NCBI RefSeq assembly: GCF_900129665.1
Contig: NZ_FQWL01000003.1
Coordinates: 496,001 to 560,000 of the forward strand
Source of the DNA: Flagellimonas flava
GTDB lineage: Bacteria > Bacteroidota > Bacteroidia > Flavobacteriales > Flavobacteriaceae
Reading direction: 5' to 3'
Length of the DNA stretch: 64,000 nucleotides
Under the pieces are notes generated by a model. That model was not told where the DNA came from and made no database searches. It saw nothing but the letters and a program-made list of their open reading frames with translations. Position numbers and translations under genes: made by a program. Positions 33,470 to 43,388 of this stretch are shown here, in pieces (position 1 is the first letter of the stretch; the number at the start of each line of letters is the position of its first letter).

Positions 33470-35218
33470 ATGTACAGAAGTAATACTTGCGGTGCCCTAA
33501 GGGCTTCCAACATCAATTCAGAAGTTGTTTTAAGTGGTTGGGTACATAAGGTAAGAGACAAAGGCTTTGTGGTTTGGATAGACCTAAGGGACCGGTACGG
33601 AATTACCCAATTGGTATTGGATCAAGATCGTACTCCTAAGGGGTTGTTGGAAGAAGCAAGGGAGCTTGGCAGGGAAACCGTGATCCACATTAAAGGTCAG
33701 GTGATTGAGCGTGCCTCCAAAAACCCAAATATTCCAACTGGAGATATTGAAGTACTTGTGCAGGAACTGCAGGTTTTAAACGAATCCATTCTTCCTCCCT
33801 TCACCATAGAAGATGAAACTGATGGAGGTGAGGATATCCGAATGAAATATAGATACCTTGATATCCGAAGAAACCCGGTCAAGGATAATCTCATTTTCCG
33901 CCACAAAGTGACCATGGAAGTGCGCAAGTACCTTTCCGATGAAGGTTTTATTGAAGTGGAAACACCGTATTTGATAAAATCCACACCAGAGGGTGCCAGG
34001 GATTTCTTGGTCCCAAGTCGAATGAACGAAGGTCAGTTCTACGCCCTGCCCCAATCCCCGCAGACCTTTAAACAGCTGTTAATGGTGGGCGGAATGGATA
34101 AATATTTTCAAATCGTAAAATGCTTTAGGGATGAAGATCTAAGGGCGGACCGTCAACCGGAATTCACCCAAATAGATTGCGAAATGGCCTTTGTGGAACA
34201 GGAAGACATTTTAAATGCTTTTGAAGGTCTAACCAAACATCTACTTAAAGAAGTTCATGGTATAGACTCTGGTGATTTTCCAAGAATCACCTTTGACGAA
34301 GCCATGCAAAAATACGGTAACGACAAGCCGGACATCCGGTTTGGAATGGAATTCGGAGAATTGAACAGCGTTGCGCAACACAAAGATTTTAATGTCTTTA
34401 ATTCAGCAGAATTAGTGGTCGGTATAGCTGTTCCTGGTGGAGCTTCATATACCCGAAAGGAAATTGACAAACTTATAGATTGGGTAAAACGCCCACAAGT
34501 TGGCGCCAAGGGTATGGTCTATGTCAAATGTAATGAGGATGGTTCATACAAATCGTCCGTAGACAAATTTTACGACCAAGAAGATTTGGCCAAATGGGCC
34601 GAAGTTACCCAAGCCACGACGGGGGATTTAATTTGTGTACTATCTGGGAATACCGGCGAGACAAGAGCGCAATTGAGTGCGCTTCGTATGGAGTTGGCCG
34701 AGCGGTTGGGCCTTAGAAAACCAAATGAGTTCGCACCCCTTTGGGTAATTGATTTTCCACTATTGGAATTGGATGGGGAAACCGGAACTTACCATGCCAT
34801 GCACCACCCATTCACTTCACCAAAACCTGGACAATTGGAATTACTGGAAACCAATCCCGGTGATGTAAAGGCCAACGCCTATGATCTGGTCCTGAACGGA
34901 AACGAAATTGGAGGAGGATCCATACGTATACATGATAAAGAAATCCAAGCCACCATGTTCAAGCATTTGGGCTTTACTCCTGAGGAGGCCAGGGAACAGT
35001 TTGGATTTTTAATGGACGCTTTTCAATACGGGGCGCCACCCCATGGAGGTATCGCCTTTGGATTGGATAGATTGGTGTCTATTTTGGGCGGACAGGAGAC
35101 CATTCGTGATTTTATTGCTTTCCCTAAAAACAATAGTGGTAGGGACGTTATGATCGATGCGCCGGCAACAATTGATGATGAGCAATTGAAGGAATTAGGT
35201 TTAAAGTTAATGTCGTAA
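33470..35218 (+). CDS. aspS: Aspartyl-tRNA synthetase
   Basis: The 582-aa class II enzyme attaches Asp to tRNA-Asp. It has an N-terminal OB-fold anticodon domain (about 1-105; [24 protein letters not shown]), then motif 2 [22 protein letters not shown] bacterial GAD insert follows (about 280-410), and motif 3 [15 protein letters not shown]. Length is that of bacterial AspRS. It is preceded by a TAnnTTTG box and followed 10 nt later by a lipoprotein gene, probably read from the same promoter. Confidence 0.97.
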   Translation: MYRSNTCGALRASNINSEVVLSGWVHKVRDKGFVVWIDLRDRYGITQLVLDQDRTPKGLLEEARELGRETVIHIKGQVIERASKNPNIPTGDIEVLVQELQVLNESILPPFTIEDETDGGEDIRMKYRYLDIRRNPVKDNLIFRHKVTMEVRKYLSDEGFIEVETPYLIKSTPEGARDFLVPSRMNEGQFYALPQSPQTFKQLLMVGGMDKYFQIVKCFRDEDLRADRQPEFTQIDCEMAFVEQEDILNAFEGLTKHLLKEVHGIDSGDFPRITFDEAMQKYGNDKPDIRFGMEFGELNSVAQHKDFNVFNSAELVVGIAVPGGASYTRKEIDKLIDWVKRPQVGAKGMVYVKCNEDGSYKSSVDKFYDQEDLAKWAEVTQATTGDLICVLSGNTGETRAQLSALRMELAERLGLRKPNEFAPLWVIDFPLLELDGETGTYHAMHHPFTSPKPGQLELLETNPGDVKANAYDLVLNGNEIGGGSIRIHDKEIQATMFKHLGFTPEEAREQFGFLMDAFQYGAPPHGGIAFGLDRLVSILGGQETIRDFIAFPKNNSGRDVMIDAPATIDDEQLKELGLKLMS

Positions 35219-35228
35219 TACAGTGAAC

Positions 35229-36806
35229 ATGGTCGCCCAAAGCCCTATTTTAAACAAGTTTTTAGCCCTAGTATCCCTCGCTTTTCTAATTTCTTGTTCT
35301 ACCGATGGAGACAAGGAAATTGCAGGGGATGATACTCCCATAGTTGAGGACACCACTCCTCCTACCATAAGTCTCCAAGGACTTGTAACCAATCAAGTTT
35401 TAAGTGAAGTAATCCAGATTTCGGCTAACATATCCGATGATATTGATCAAAACGTCAATCTAAAAGTCCTTCTGGAATCAGAAGAAATCTATGATAGTAA
35501 TTCTACTTATTCCTTTGAATTTGACCCGAATTTATATGCCCCGGGTGAAAAAACACTACGATTTGTTGTAACCGATGGCTCGACCAACTCCAATGCCATC
35601 GAAATTAAAATCAAAATTCAACGCATACTACTTCGATTGATGACCGAGGAGAATTATATACGGAATCCCATAGAAGAGGCCTATGCTTTTCTTTCCGACC
35701 TCCAAGGTAACCCACTGGATAGTATTGAGCTTGGTAACCAAACAGACCATACTTTCCTTGCCCCTTTTAGCTTTGATGCCCAACAAGATTTTATTTTGAC
35801 CGTGGTGGCCAAAGAAGTGAACGGTGCCATTAACATAGAGTCCACTCCCCATCTAAACCGGGGAAAAGTGACGGATTTTTATCTAAAAAATCAAGGTAGG
35901 TTTGATTTTGAATCCATCCAAATTGAATTTGGCTCCACAGGGTTTTCCCATCTTGAAGGGCTTGGATATGGGTATTTTGTTTTTACCCCTGATCAGAATA
36001 TTGGTACTCTAGATTTGCTCGATAGGCAAAACCCCACCGAAAACATCTTTATTCTATCCCCTGGAGGCCCTGTAAACGGAACACATTTTGTAGCTAGGCT
36101 TAAAAGAGATACCATTTCCGACCCTTTGGTATTAACTTCGGGTGATTTCAGTTCAGATAATATATCGGTCGGGAACTTTCCGTACACTGATACTTCCCAG
36201 ATTGGTCTGCTCGGCTACGAAAATGAAGATGATTTTCAAAATTATAGATTTCACAATGTATTGTTTGGAATTGGACAAATTGTAAATTCCAATAGAATTC
36301 TACACCCCTATGTGGATGACCTTCCCTTTTACAGTCACTCCTATACGGACCTTTATGGTGCCAATTTGGATGGTTATAGATATCTTGGTGAAGGACTCCC
36401 ATTAAATGAATACAATCCTGCAGAAACTGACCTTGTGACCGCTTTAGGCAACGCATCAATAAATATATCCTTTACGCCCATAAGTAATTTCTTTAGTGGG
36501 AAAATCCATCTAAAATCTGAAAATCAAAACTCCAATTGGACAGTTGGTTTTAATGCTAATACGGACAAGAATCTAGCCCTGCCAAAAATGCCCAACTTGG
36601 GGGGGTTGGAAACTCTTGACCTTACCGACTTTTCGATTAAATCCTCACGAATTTCCAAGTATGCCAATGTTTCATCTTATGATGAATACATTACGAAAGT
36701 AAAAAGTATGGCAATCAACTATTACCAACATTCTTCGTTTGTGGAACATATTACCGTATGGCCAGAACTGGATAATCGTGAAGAATTCCTGGATCCACTA
36801 CAATAA
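35229..36806 (+). CDS. Large lipoprotein with Ig-like N-domain, unknown
   Basis: The 525-aa protein has a lipobox FLISC near residue 24 followed by an acidic linker (STDGDKEIAGDDTPIVEDTTPP). An Ig/cadherin-like domain comes first (about 40-130: TISLQGLVTNQVLSEVIQIS, VNLKVLLESEEI). About 380 residues that I do not recognise follow, with many beta strands and aromatic residues. It is exposed on the outer membrane or surface. I prefer the ATG at 35229 to a GTG two codons upstream. It lies 10 nt after aspS without a clear promoter of its own. Confidence 0.75.
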   Translation: MVAQSPILNKFLALVSLAFLISCSTDGDKEIAGDDTPIVEDTTPPTISLQGLVTNQVLSEVIQISANISDDIDQNVNLKVLLESEEIYDSNSTYSFEFDPNLYAPGEKTLRFVVTDGSTNSNAIEIKIKIQRILLRLMTEENYIRNPIEEAYAFLSDLQGNPLDSIELGNQTDHTFLAPFSFDAQQDFILTVVAKEVNGAINIESTPHLNRGKVTDFYLKNQGRFDFESIQIEFGSTGFSHLEGLGYGYFVFTPDQNIGTLDLLDRQNPTENIFILSPGGPVNGTHFVARLKRDTISDPLVLTSGDFSSDNISVGNFPYTDTSQIGLLGYENEDDFQNYRFHNVLFGIGQIVNSNRILHPYVDDLPFYSHSYTDLYGANLDGYRYLGEGLPLNEYNPAETDLVTALGNASINISFTPISNFFSGKIHLKSENQNSNWTVGFNANTDKNLALPKMPNLGGLETLDLTDFSIKSSRISKYANVSSYDEYITKVKSMAINYYQHSSFVEHITVWPELDNREEFLDPLQ

Positions 36807-36895
36807 GTTAGTATTGAATTCCCCTACTCCGACCAATCTATCCTTTTTTTTGCGAATTTTGGTTTTAATTATTCCTTAAGCTAAGCTTTAGTAAA

Positions 36896-38677
36896 GTGGT
36901 TTATGCCAAAAATGCGCTGAAAAAATTCCTAAAGTGGAGATATAAAAACATCTCCAACAAAACCTTTGTGCATCTAATGAGCGTGGTTGTGGGTTTTTTG
37001 GCAGGTCTTGCAGCCGTAACCCTAAAGAACATCACCTATTTTATTCAAGCTTTGTTGGAAGGTGGAATCGTAATTTCAAAAAACCAGCTCTACTTCATTC
37101 TTCCGGTAATCGGTTTGACCTTGGTTTACCTTTATGTGAAATTTGTACATAAAAGACCCATTCAGCATGCGGTTTCTTCCATAATATTCTCGCTCTCCAA
37201 AAAAGGGGGGTTGTTGTCGACCAAAAACATTTACACCCCACTTATTGCAGCGCCGTTGACGGTAGGTTTTGGTGGTTCGGTAGGGTTGCTGGGGCCAGCT
37301 GTTAAATCGGGCTCGGCCATAAGTTCCAATCTGAGCCGGTTGTTTCATATTGATGCAAAGACACGGTCGCTTTTGGTGGCCTGCGCCTCGGCTGGGGCCA
37401 TTTCGTCCATTTTCCAATCCCCTATTGCGGCCATTATTTTTGCTGTGGAGGTATTCACCTTGGATCTCACCATGCTTTCCATGCTTCCTTTGTTATTGGC
37501 CTCTATTTCGGGAGTACTTACTTCTTATTTCTTTTTGGGGAACGAGATCCTTTTCAGTTTTTCTCTATCCGAAGGATTTGAACTGAAGGATACTTTCTTT
37601 TACGTCGTATTGGGTGTAGGTACTGCTTTTGCCTCTATCTATTTTACCAAAATGTATTTTGCGATTCTGGGTTTTTTTAAACGATTTAAAAGCCCCAAAT
37701 ACAAACTGCTGGTTGGGGGAATCGCCATAGGAATAATGCTGTACGCCATTCCACCACTTTATGGGGAGGGCTTTGGGTTTATCAATAATTTACTGGAAGG
37801 CAATCACCTTAAAGCACTTGGGAATACACCTTTTGATGCATTTACAGATAATATTTGGGTCGTTATAGCCCTTTTATTTGGGATTACAATTTTTAAGGCC
37901 ATCGCCATGACCACGACCTTTGCGGCAGGTGGAGCTGGGGGAACCTTTATTCCAACAATGGTTATGGGGAGTGCACTGGGGAACGTAGTCGCCAAGGTCA
38001 TCAACAATCTTGGACTGGGCTTTGAGGTTTCCGAAAGTAATTTTACGCTTATTGGAATGGCAGGATTGATTGCCGGGGTAATCCATGCACCGCTTACCGC
38101 CATATTTTTGATTGCCGAGATTACTGGTGGCTACCAACTCTTTGTTCCCTTGATGATTACGGCTTCCATATCTTACCTTATCACCAAAAATGCATTGGAC
38201 TATACCATATACACAAAAGAACTGGCAAAAATAGGAGCAGTTTTAACCCATAATAAAGATCAAATGGTCCTGGGCTTGATGGAAATGGACAATGTGATAG
38301 AGACTAATTTTAAATCGGTACACCCGGAAATGTCCTTGGGCGAAATGCTCCATCAATCTGTATCAAAATCTAAAAGAAACATTTTTCCAGTACTGGATGA
38401 ACAGCAAAAACTGATAGGTATCATTTTGTTGGATGATATTCGGGAGTTTATGTTCGATACTGACCTGTATGGGACCATCTTTGTGAAAAATCTGATGCAT
38501 GCTCCCCCAGAACATATTTTTTACGACTCGGACAACATGAAAAAGGTCATGCAAAAGTTCCAGGATAGTGGTGCTTGGAACCTTCCGGTAATCAAAGATG
38601 GAAAATATCTTGGCTTTATATCCAAGTCAAAATTGTTGACAGCCTATAGAAGAAAACTGATAAACTATACAAGATGA
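36896..38677 (+). CDS. ClC-family chloride channel/transporter with CBS pair
   Basis: The 593-aa membrane protein has a ClC membrane domain (about 20-430; GFGGSVGLLGPAVKSGSAISS, TTFAAGGAGGTFIPTMVMG, GVIHAPLTAIFLIAEITGGY) and two CBS domains (about 455-590). The position that usually carries the gating glutamate (G-K/R-E-G-P) reads G-L-L-G-P here, so that Glu is replaced by Leu. This suggests a channel-like or altered coupling rather than H+/Cl- exchange. The start codon is GTG at 36896. Its stop overlaps the small gene downstream by 4 nt. Confidence 0.9.
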   Translation: MVYAKNALKKFLKWRYKNISNKTFVHLMSVVVGFLAGLAAVTLKNITYFIQALLEGGIVISKNQLYFILPVIGLTLVYLYVKFVHKRPIQHAVSSIIFSLSKKGGLLSTKNIYTPLIAAPLTVGFGGSVGLLGPAVKSGSAISSNLSRLFHIDAKTRSLLVACASAGAISSIFQSPIAAIIFAVEVFTLDLTMLSMLPLLLASISGVLTSYFFLGNEILFSFSLSEGFELKDTFFYVVLGVGTAFASIYFTKMYFAILGFFKRFKSPKYKLLVGGIAIGIMLYAIPPLYGEGFGFINNLLEGNHLKALGNTPFDAFTDNIWVVIALLFGITIFKAIAMTTTFAAGGAGGTFIPTMVMGSALGNVVAKVINNLGLGFEVSESNFTLIGMAGLIAGVIHAPLTAIFLIAEITGGYQLFVPLMITASISYLITKNALDYTIYTKELAKIGAVLTHNKDQMVLGLMEMDNVIETNFKSVHPEMSLGEMLHQSVSKSKRNIFPVLDEQQKLIGIILLDDIREFMFDTDLYGTIFVKNLMHAPPEHIFYDSDNMKKVMQKFQDSGAWNLPVIKDGKYLGFISKSKLLTAYRRKLINYTR

Positions 38678-38931
38678 AAATGAAATATATTGTTCTATTG
38701 GTACTCTTGGCTTCCGCAACTTCCATTATCTATGGTTTTAACATTAAAGAGGAGAATCCAAAGGGGGGCAACAAATTTATTGGCGCGGGGACCGTAGGAC
38801 TTTTCTTGGTGGCAATGCCGCTTTTTTTGATAAAGGAAAGTAAGGGTAAAGACATGAAAGATTATATGTTAACCCGGGAGAATATTAAAAAGATGCAAGA
38901 AAAGGAAGAGAAAAATGCTGAGAATCAATAA
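38674..38931 (+). CDS. Small two-helix membrane protein coupled to ClC
   Basis: The 85-aa protein has an N-terminal hydrophobic segment (about 4-22) and another (about 38-55), with a charged cytoplasmic C-terminus (KESKGKDMKDYMLTRENIKKMQEKEEKN). I do not recognise a family. The ATG overlaps the ClC stop by 4 nt, so both are made together, suggesting it is an accessory to the channel. Confidence 0.72.
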   Translation: MKMKYIVLLVLLASATSIIYGFNIKEENPKGGNKFIGAGTVGLFLVAMPLFLIKESKGKDMKDYMLTRENIKKMQEKEEKNAENQ

Positions 38932-39011
38932 TTTTCTTAAGATTTAAAGTGGAATTCTCCCAAAGCAATCCAAAAAAAGCTACATTAGTACTTTAACAAT
39001 TATTTATTTTA

Positions 39012-39206
39012 ATGACTGGCACAGTAAAATTTTTTAATGGATCTAAAGGTTATGGGTTCATTACCAACGACGACACAGGAAAGGACATTTTTGTTCATGT
39101 AACCGCATTGAACGGAGTGGAACTAAACGAAGGCGACAAAGTAGAATACCAAGAAGAAGAGGGAAGAAAAGGAATGGTTGCTGCACAAGTGCAAGTAATC
39201 GGATAA
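39012..39206 (+). CDS. Cold-shock protein (CspA family)
   Basis: The 64-aa single OB-fold protein has the RNA-binding motifs GSKGYGFI (RNP1) and DIFVHV (RNP2). It is an RNA chaperone that keeps mRNA unfolded in the cytoplasm. The upstream gap has no TAnnTTTG box that I can support. A strong terminator follows. Confidence 0.95.
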   Translation: MTGTVKFFNGSKGYGFITNDDTGKDIFVHVTALNGVELNEGDKVEYQEEEGRKGMVAAQVQVIG

Positions 39207-39230
39207 CAATATTTTATTTTGATTAAGTTG

Positions 39231-39259
39231 AAACCCTGATGTAAACATCAGGGTTTTTT
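39231..39259 (+). terminator. Rho-independent terminator after the cold-shock gene
   Basis: AAACCCTGATG (39231-39241) and CATCAGGGTTT (39246-39256) form a perfect 11-bp stem with a TAAA loop, followed by TTT on the plus strand. It may also serve the convergent gene on the minus strand. Confidence 0.88.
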
Positions 39260-39277
39260 GATTAATAGAAGCAAGGC

Positions 39278-39649
39278 CTATTGTTTTTCTTTGTCCTTTT
39301 TATCCAAAGGGCAAGAACATAAAGCTGCGTAAAGTGCCGAATTTTTTTTCTTGTCCAATTTTGAACAAACAGTGGGCTTTCTGCAACTTTTCTTAGCGCC
39401 ACTTTTCTTGACCGGACTTTCTCCAGATTTGCACCTGGCAATTCCATCCATGATTCCTTGGGCATACTCGATTTGTCCCTTACTTCTCCACTCATCTGCA
39501 TGCCTTTCACCTACTCGCATTGCTTCAGAACTATTACAATACATCTTAGCTGCATTCAGTCCTTGTTCAAAAGTCCACTTCTCCTGGGCACTTGAAAAGA
39601 AGACCATCGTTAATCCCAAAACCAAAGTCATGTAAATTTTCATATCCAT
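39278..39649 (-). CDS. Small secreted Cys-rich protein, unknown
   Basis: The 123-aa protein has a signal peptide (MDMKIYMTLVLGLTMVFFSSAQ) and a mature part with six cysteines (YCNS, RCKS, SCRK, VCSK and LCSCP) and many lysines. Paired cysteines suggest disulfide bonds in the periplasm. No family is recognised. The basic Lys-rich tail (LDKKDKEKQ) is unusual for a periplasmic protein. It stands alone between the cold-shock and tadA genes. Confidence 0.72.
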   Translation of the reverse strand: MDMKIYMTLVLGLTMVFFSSAQEKWTFEQGLNAAKMYCNSSEAMRVGERHADEWRSKGQIEYAQGIMDGIARCKSGESPVKKSGAKKSCRKPTVCSKLDKKKNSALYAALCSCPLDKKDKEKQ

Positions 39650-39833
39650 TATTTATTAGTTAACACCAATAAATATAAGTAATCTTTTTCTTGCAATTTG
39701 ATATGTGGTTCACACTAAAACCGCTAACACCTCAACTTACTTCTGAGTGCGATATAGGCCTAAGGCTTGGTTTAAAATTATTAAAAGGGAATTGGGCTAA
39801 ATTGTCCCAAAAATTTGGTTAATGGTCAAAGCC

Positions 39834-40289
39834 TCAATTCAAATTCCGCCGCTGGATGAAAAACCGTTTCAGCATTTCTGAAGCTTCATTTTCCATAATT
39901 CCACCAACTACTTCCGTTTTGGGATGCAGATGCCCCCCCATTACATTGAATCCTCTTTCCAAATCCTTTGCACCGTAGACCACTTTGGAAATCTGGCTCC
40001 AATACAATGCCCCGGCGCACATTTGACAGGGTTCCAATGTTACATAAAGAGTGCACCCATGAAGATATTTGCCTCCCAGAAAATTGGAAGCAGCGGTAAT
40101 GGCTTGCATTTCGGCATGCGCGGTAACGTCCATTAACCGTTCCGTGAGGTTATGGGCCTTACCTATTATTCTATTGTTGACCACCACAACGGCACCTACA
40201 GGAACCTCTCCACTTTGATAGGCAAGTTCTGCCTCCTGTAGGGCTTTTTTCATGAAGTAGTTATCATCAAAAGGTGTTACCATTGCCAT
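39834..40289 (-). CDS. tadA: tRNA-adenosine(34) deaminase (nucleoside deaminase)
   Basis: The 151-aa zinc enzyme has the deaminase motifs HAEMQAI (catalytic Glu, zinc His) and PCQMC (zinc cysteines) in the order and spacing of TadA. It converts A34 to inosine in tRNA-Arg. The C-terminal MLKRFFIQRR helix is typical of TadA. Guanine/cytosine deaminases look similar, so the substrate is assigned by overall resemblance. It is monocistronic. Confidence 0.88.
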   Translation of the reverse strand: MAMVTPFDDNYFMKKALQEAELAYQSGEVPVGAVVVVNNRIIGKAHNLTERLMDVTAHAEMQAITAASNFLGGKYLHGCTLYVTLEPCQMCAGALYWSQISKVVYGAKDLERGFNVMGGHLHPKTEVVGGIMENEASEMLKRFFIQRRNLN

Positions 40290-40336
40290 CTTAAAAATTG
40301 AAGCACAATAGTAGTTATTAATCCCATTGAAAACAA

Positions 40337-40364
40337 AAAACCCTCTGTAAAAACAGAGGGTCTT
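40337..40364 (-). terminator. Rho-independent terminator of the lipoprotein gene
   Basis: CCCTCTGT (40341-40348) and ACAGAGGG (40353-40360) form an 8-bp stem. On the minus strand it is followed by a U-run (plus-strand AAAAAA at 40335-40340) and it lies 27 nt past the stop of the gene at 40387-41472. Confidence 0.82.
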
Positions 40365-40386
40365 TCTAATTCTTAGTTAAACGAAT

Positions 40387-41472
40387 TTATTCTTTTTCAA
40401 AGTAAACTATATAGGTTTCACCCTGACCAAAATCTTCATTTATGATCATGCTGTTCCCATCCAATTCTATAATCCCATCAAATACCAGTTCTCCCTCACC
40501 TGCATCTAGAACTTCGGTATCTGTTTCTTCTTTGTATGTTTCCGTATACTTATATTCGACGATGGTCAACCTTTTGGTGTCCGCTACATAAGCCCAATTA
40601 CCCTCACCTCTATAACTATAGTCATATTCCTTGTAAGTAACATCGCAAGTCTCTTCAAAAACAGCGTTATCCAGGAACTCATCAACACCACTTGATTCGG
40701 CAACATAGGAGCCATCTTCGTTCAAAATAAGTACTGCGGCATCCAAAGTTTCGCACTCAGTGACCGACTTATACGATTCATCAAGAATACAATAGGTGGA
40801 ATATTCATCGCAGTTTTTTTCTCCGATTATCTCAATAGTGGTTTCACCATCATAAGTGTCTTCATATTTTTTTATGTTCCATGACCCAGAAATGGCGCTA
40901 TTGCCTCCCCAACTCTCTACAGTAACACAAACTTCTTCTGGCGCACTGATATTACCTTCGGCATCATAGACACAGATTACGTAGCAGAACGTTCCTGGTT
41001 CAATATTGGTGTTGAAGTCAACATCCAATTCAACCTCGGTATCTTCCTTGGCAGTTCTTGAAGAAAATCTACCTTTCTTACCTGTCGCCTTATTGGAAGA
41101 GTTGGCAGCCAAATCAATGTCATAATACGTATCGGACACAGTCCCATCATTAGATTTGAATTGAATATAGGCACCGGTAATTACCCCATCAGAACTTAGC
41201 GGAACTTCAAAGCCTTCACCCAATAATGCAGTTTTGGAAGCTTTGGATACATCCAGGGAAATTGCCTCGTTTGGAGTTGGAGGTGTTCCGGTTTCCTTTT
41301 GTCCTCCAGCAATCACCACATTATCTGATACTACATCTATCTCTAGAGGGGTTTGTTCAAGTGCTTCAATAGCCTGATCATTGTCTGTATTAGGGCTCGA
41401 AGATTCGTCTTTGCTACAGGATGCCAAAAGCACCAAAGTAGCCAAAGTCAATGTTTTAAGGTTGTTGTTCAT
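40387..41472 (-). CDS. Lipoprotein with lipocalin-like C-terminus, unknown
   Basis: The 361-aa protein has a lipobox LLASC at about 16-20. A low-complexity acidic linker follows. The middle (about 55-190) has beta-strand features (TPPTPNEAISLDVSKAS, FEVPLSSDGVITGAYIQF, GTFCYVICVYDAEGNISAPEEVCVTVESWGG). The C-terminal 155 residues start GSWNIKKYEDTYDGE, the W-containing opening of lipocalin-like domains in Bacteroidota, and contain six or so cysteines. It is probably outer-membrane anchored; the function is unknown. Confidence 0.78.
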   Translation of the reverse strand: MNNNLKTLTLATLVLLASCSKDESSSPNTDNDQAIEALEQTPLEIDVVSDNVVIAGGQKETGTPPTPNEAISLDVSKASKTALLGEGFEVPLSSDGVITGAYIQFKSNDGTVSDTYYDIDLAANSSNKATGKKGRFSSRTAKEDTEVELDVDFNTNIEPGTFCYVICVYDAEGNISAPEEVCVTVESWGGNSAISGSWNIKKYEDTYDGETTIEIIGEKNCDEYSTYCILDESYKSVTECETLDAAVLILNEDGSYVAESSGVDEFLDNAVFEETCDVTYKEYDYSYRGEGNWAYVADTKRLTIVEYKYTETYKEETDTEVLDAGEGELVFDGIIELDGNSMIINEDFGQGETYIVYFEKE

Positions 41473-41563
41473 TTTGAAAAAAAAGTTTTATGGTTTCAGG
41501 AACCTAAACTAGCTCAGTTTACCAGCTTTTAACAATCTTTGTTGTAGAGGATGTACAAACCCG

Positions 41564-41591
41564 TTGTCAAAGCTTAAAAAATGTAGTTTTG
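41564..41591 (+). promoter_or_regulatory. Bacteroidota promoter of dxs
   Basis: TTG (41564-41566) and TAGTTTTG (41584-41591) are 17 nt apart, fitting -33 / -7. The transcript would begin near 41597, after the possible TTG codon at 41589, so the ATG at 41607 is the true start. Confidence 0.65.
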
Positions 41592-41606
41592 CATTTTAAT
41601 CCCATA

Positions 41607-43388
41607 ATGGACTACCCTTTATTGCGCAACATAAATAGCCCCAAGGATTTAAAAAAAGTCCCAGAAAACAACCTCTCTTCCCTTGCGAGGGAACTTCGTA
41701 GGTTCATTATTGATATCATTTCTGCCAAGGAAGGACATCTTGGCGCAAGTCTTGGTGTTGTGGAACTCACCATTGCCCTCCATTATGTTTTCGACACTCC
41801 AAACGATAAATTGATCTGGGATGTGGGCCACCAAGCCTACGGGCATAAAATCTTAACCGGCAGAAAAGAGATTTTTGATACCAACAGACAATTGGGCGGC
41901 TTAAGCGGTTTTCCCAAAAGAAGCGAAAGTCCATATGACAACTTTGGAACCGGGCATAGTTCCACCGCCATTTCGGCAATTCTAGGAATGGCCCTTGCCT
42001 CCAAGCTCCAAGGAGACAATACCACCCAACATATTGCTGTTGTAGGAGATGCCTCCATTGCAAGCGGGATGGCTTTCGAAGGATTGAACCATTTAGGGGT
42101 AACCAACACCAACGTCCTTATAATTCTAAACGACAATGCCATTGGTATTGACCCCAGTGTTGGGGCCCTTAAAAAATACCTGACCAATGTGAAGGCAGGT
42201 ACCGCAAAAGATGAGAACATTTTTGAATGTCTTAACCTAAATTACTCAGGGCCTATCGACGGACATGACCTAAAGGCATTGATTTTTGAGCTTAAGCGAT
42301 TACAATCGCTTTCCGGACCAAAACTTCTACATGTGATTACCACCAAGGGCAAAGGACTCAAAAAAGCGGAGGAAAACCAGGTGGTTTACCATGCGCCCGG
42401 GAAATTTGACAAACATACTGGGGAACGCATCAAAAAAGACAGTACCGCCCAACCGCCCAAGTATCAAGATGTATTTGGACACACTATTGTAGAATTGGCC
42501 AAGAAAAATGAAAAAATTGTAGGGATTACCCCTGCAATGCCCACGGGAAGTTCCCTAAAATTTATGATGGATGAGATTCCAGAAAGAGCATTTGACGTGG
42601 GAATAGCAGAACAGCATGCGGTAACCCTGGCCGCTGGAATGGCATCGGAAGGTTATGTTCCATTTTGCAATATCTATTCCACTTTTTTGCAAAGGGCATA
42701 TGACCAGGTTATCCATGATGTAGCCCTGCAAAACCTACCCGTCATTTTTTGCTTGGATCGTGCTGGTCTTGTTGGACAGGATGGGCCAACCCATCATGGT
42801 GTTTTTGATTTGGCCTATTTAAGATGTATTCCAAACCTCACGGTCTTTGCGCCAATGAACGAAATGGAGCTCAGAAATATTATGTTTACGGCCCAAAAGG
42901 AGTTAAAAGGACCAATCGCCATTAGATACCCTCGCGGAAGAGGTGTCAACATGAACTGGGAAAACGAATTTGAGTCCATTGAGATGGGTACCGCAAGGTG
43001 CTTGAAAAAAGGATCGGATATAGCTATTTTATCCCTTGGGCATATTGGGAACACGGTGACCAAAATTTTGGAAGGTTTGGACCAAGACAAGCGTGTGGGA
43101 CATTACGATATGCGATTTGCCAAACCTTTAGACCAAACCATGGTCATAAGGATTTTTGAAACCTATGACCATATTGTCACTGTGGAAGATGGTTGTGCCC
43201 AAGGAGGCTTTGGATCGGCAATTCTTGAGTTCGCCAATGCGCAGAATTATCGAAATCAAGTTAAAATTTTTGGTATACCGGACAAGTTTGTTGAACATGG
43301 AACAATGGGCGAAACACACACCTTGGCTGGTATAGATTTTGATGCGATATTTTCCTATATAAAATCAACCTTAAACCAATGCGATTAA
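41607..43388 (+). CDS. dxs: 1-deoxy-D-xylulose-5-phosphate synthase
   Basis: The 593-aa TPP enzyme joins pyruvate and glyceraldehyde 3-phosphate to make DXP, the first step of the MEP isoprenoid route (feeding carotenoids and quinones, including the crtY-side genes). Seen are EGHLGASLGVVELTIALHYVF, the TPP motif GDASIASGMAFEGLNHLG with LNDN, then DRAGLVGQDGPTHHG with the catalytic His, and the C-terminal domain. The canonical GDG reads GDA here, as in some Bacteroidota. It is shorter than the 620-640 aa E. coli type. Its end overlaps the next gene by 10 nt. Confidence 0.95.
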   Translation: MDYPLLRNINSPKDLKKVPENNLSSLARELRRFIIDIISAKEGHLGASLGVVELTIALHYVFDTPNDKLIWDVGHQAYGHKILTGRKEIFDTNRQLGGLSGFPKRSESPYDNFGTGHSSTAISAILGMALASKLQGDNTTQHIAVVGDASIASGMAFEGLNHLGVTNTNVLIILNDNAIGIDPSVGALKKYLTNVKAGTAKDENIFECLNLNYSGPIDGHDLKALIFELKRLQSLSGPKLLHVITTKGKGLKKAEENQVVYHAPGKFDKHTGERIKKDSTAQPPKYQDVFGHTIVELAKKNEKIVGITPAMPTGSSLKFMMDEIPERAFDVGIAEQHAVTLAAGMASEGYVPFCNIYSTFLQRAYDQVIHDVALQNLPVIFCLDRAGLVGQDGPTHHGVFDLAYLRCIPNLTVFAPMNEMELRNIMFTAQKELKGPIAIRYPRGRGVNMNWENEFESIEMGTARCLKKGSDIAILSLGHIGNTVTKILEGLDQDKRVGHYDMRFAKPLDQTMVIRIFETYDHIVTVEDGCAQGGFGSAILEFANAQNYRNQVKIFGIPDKFVEHGTMGETHTLAGIDFDAIFSYIKSTLNQCD

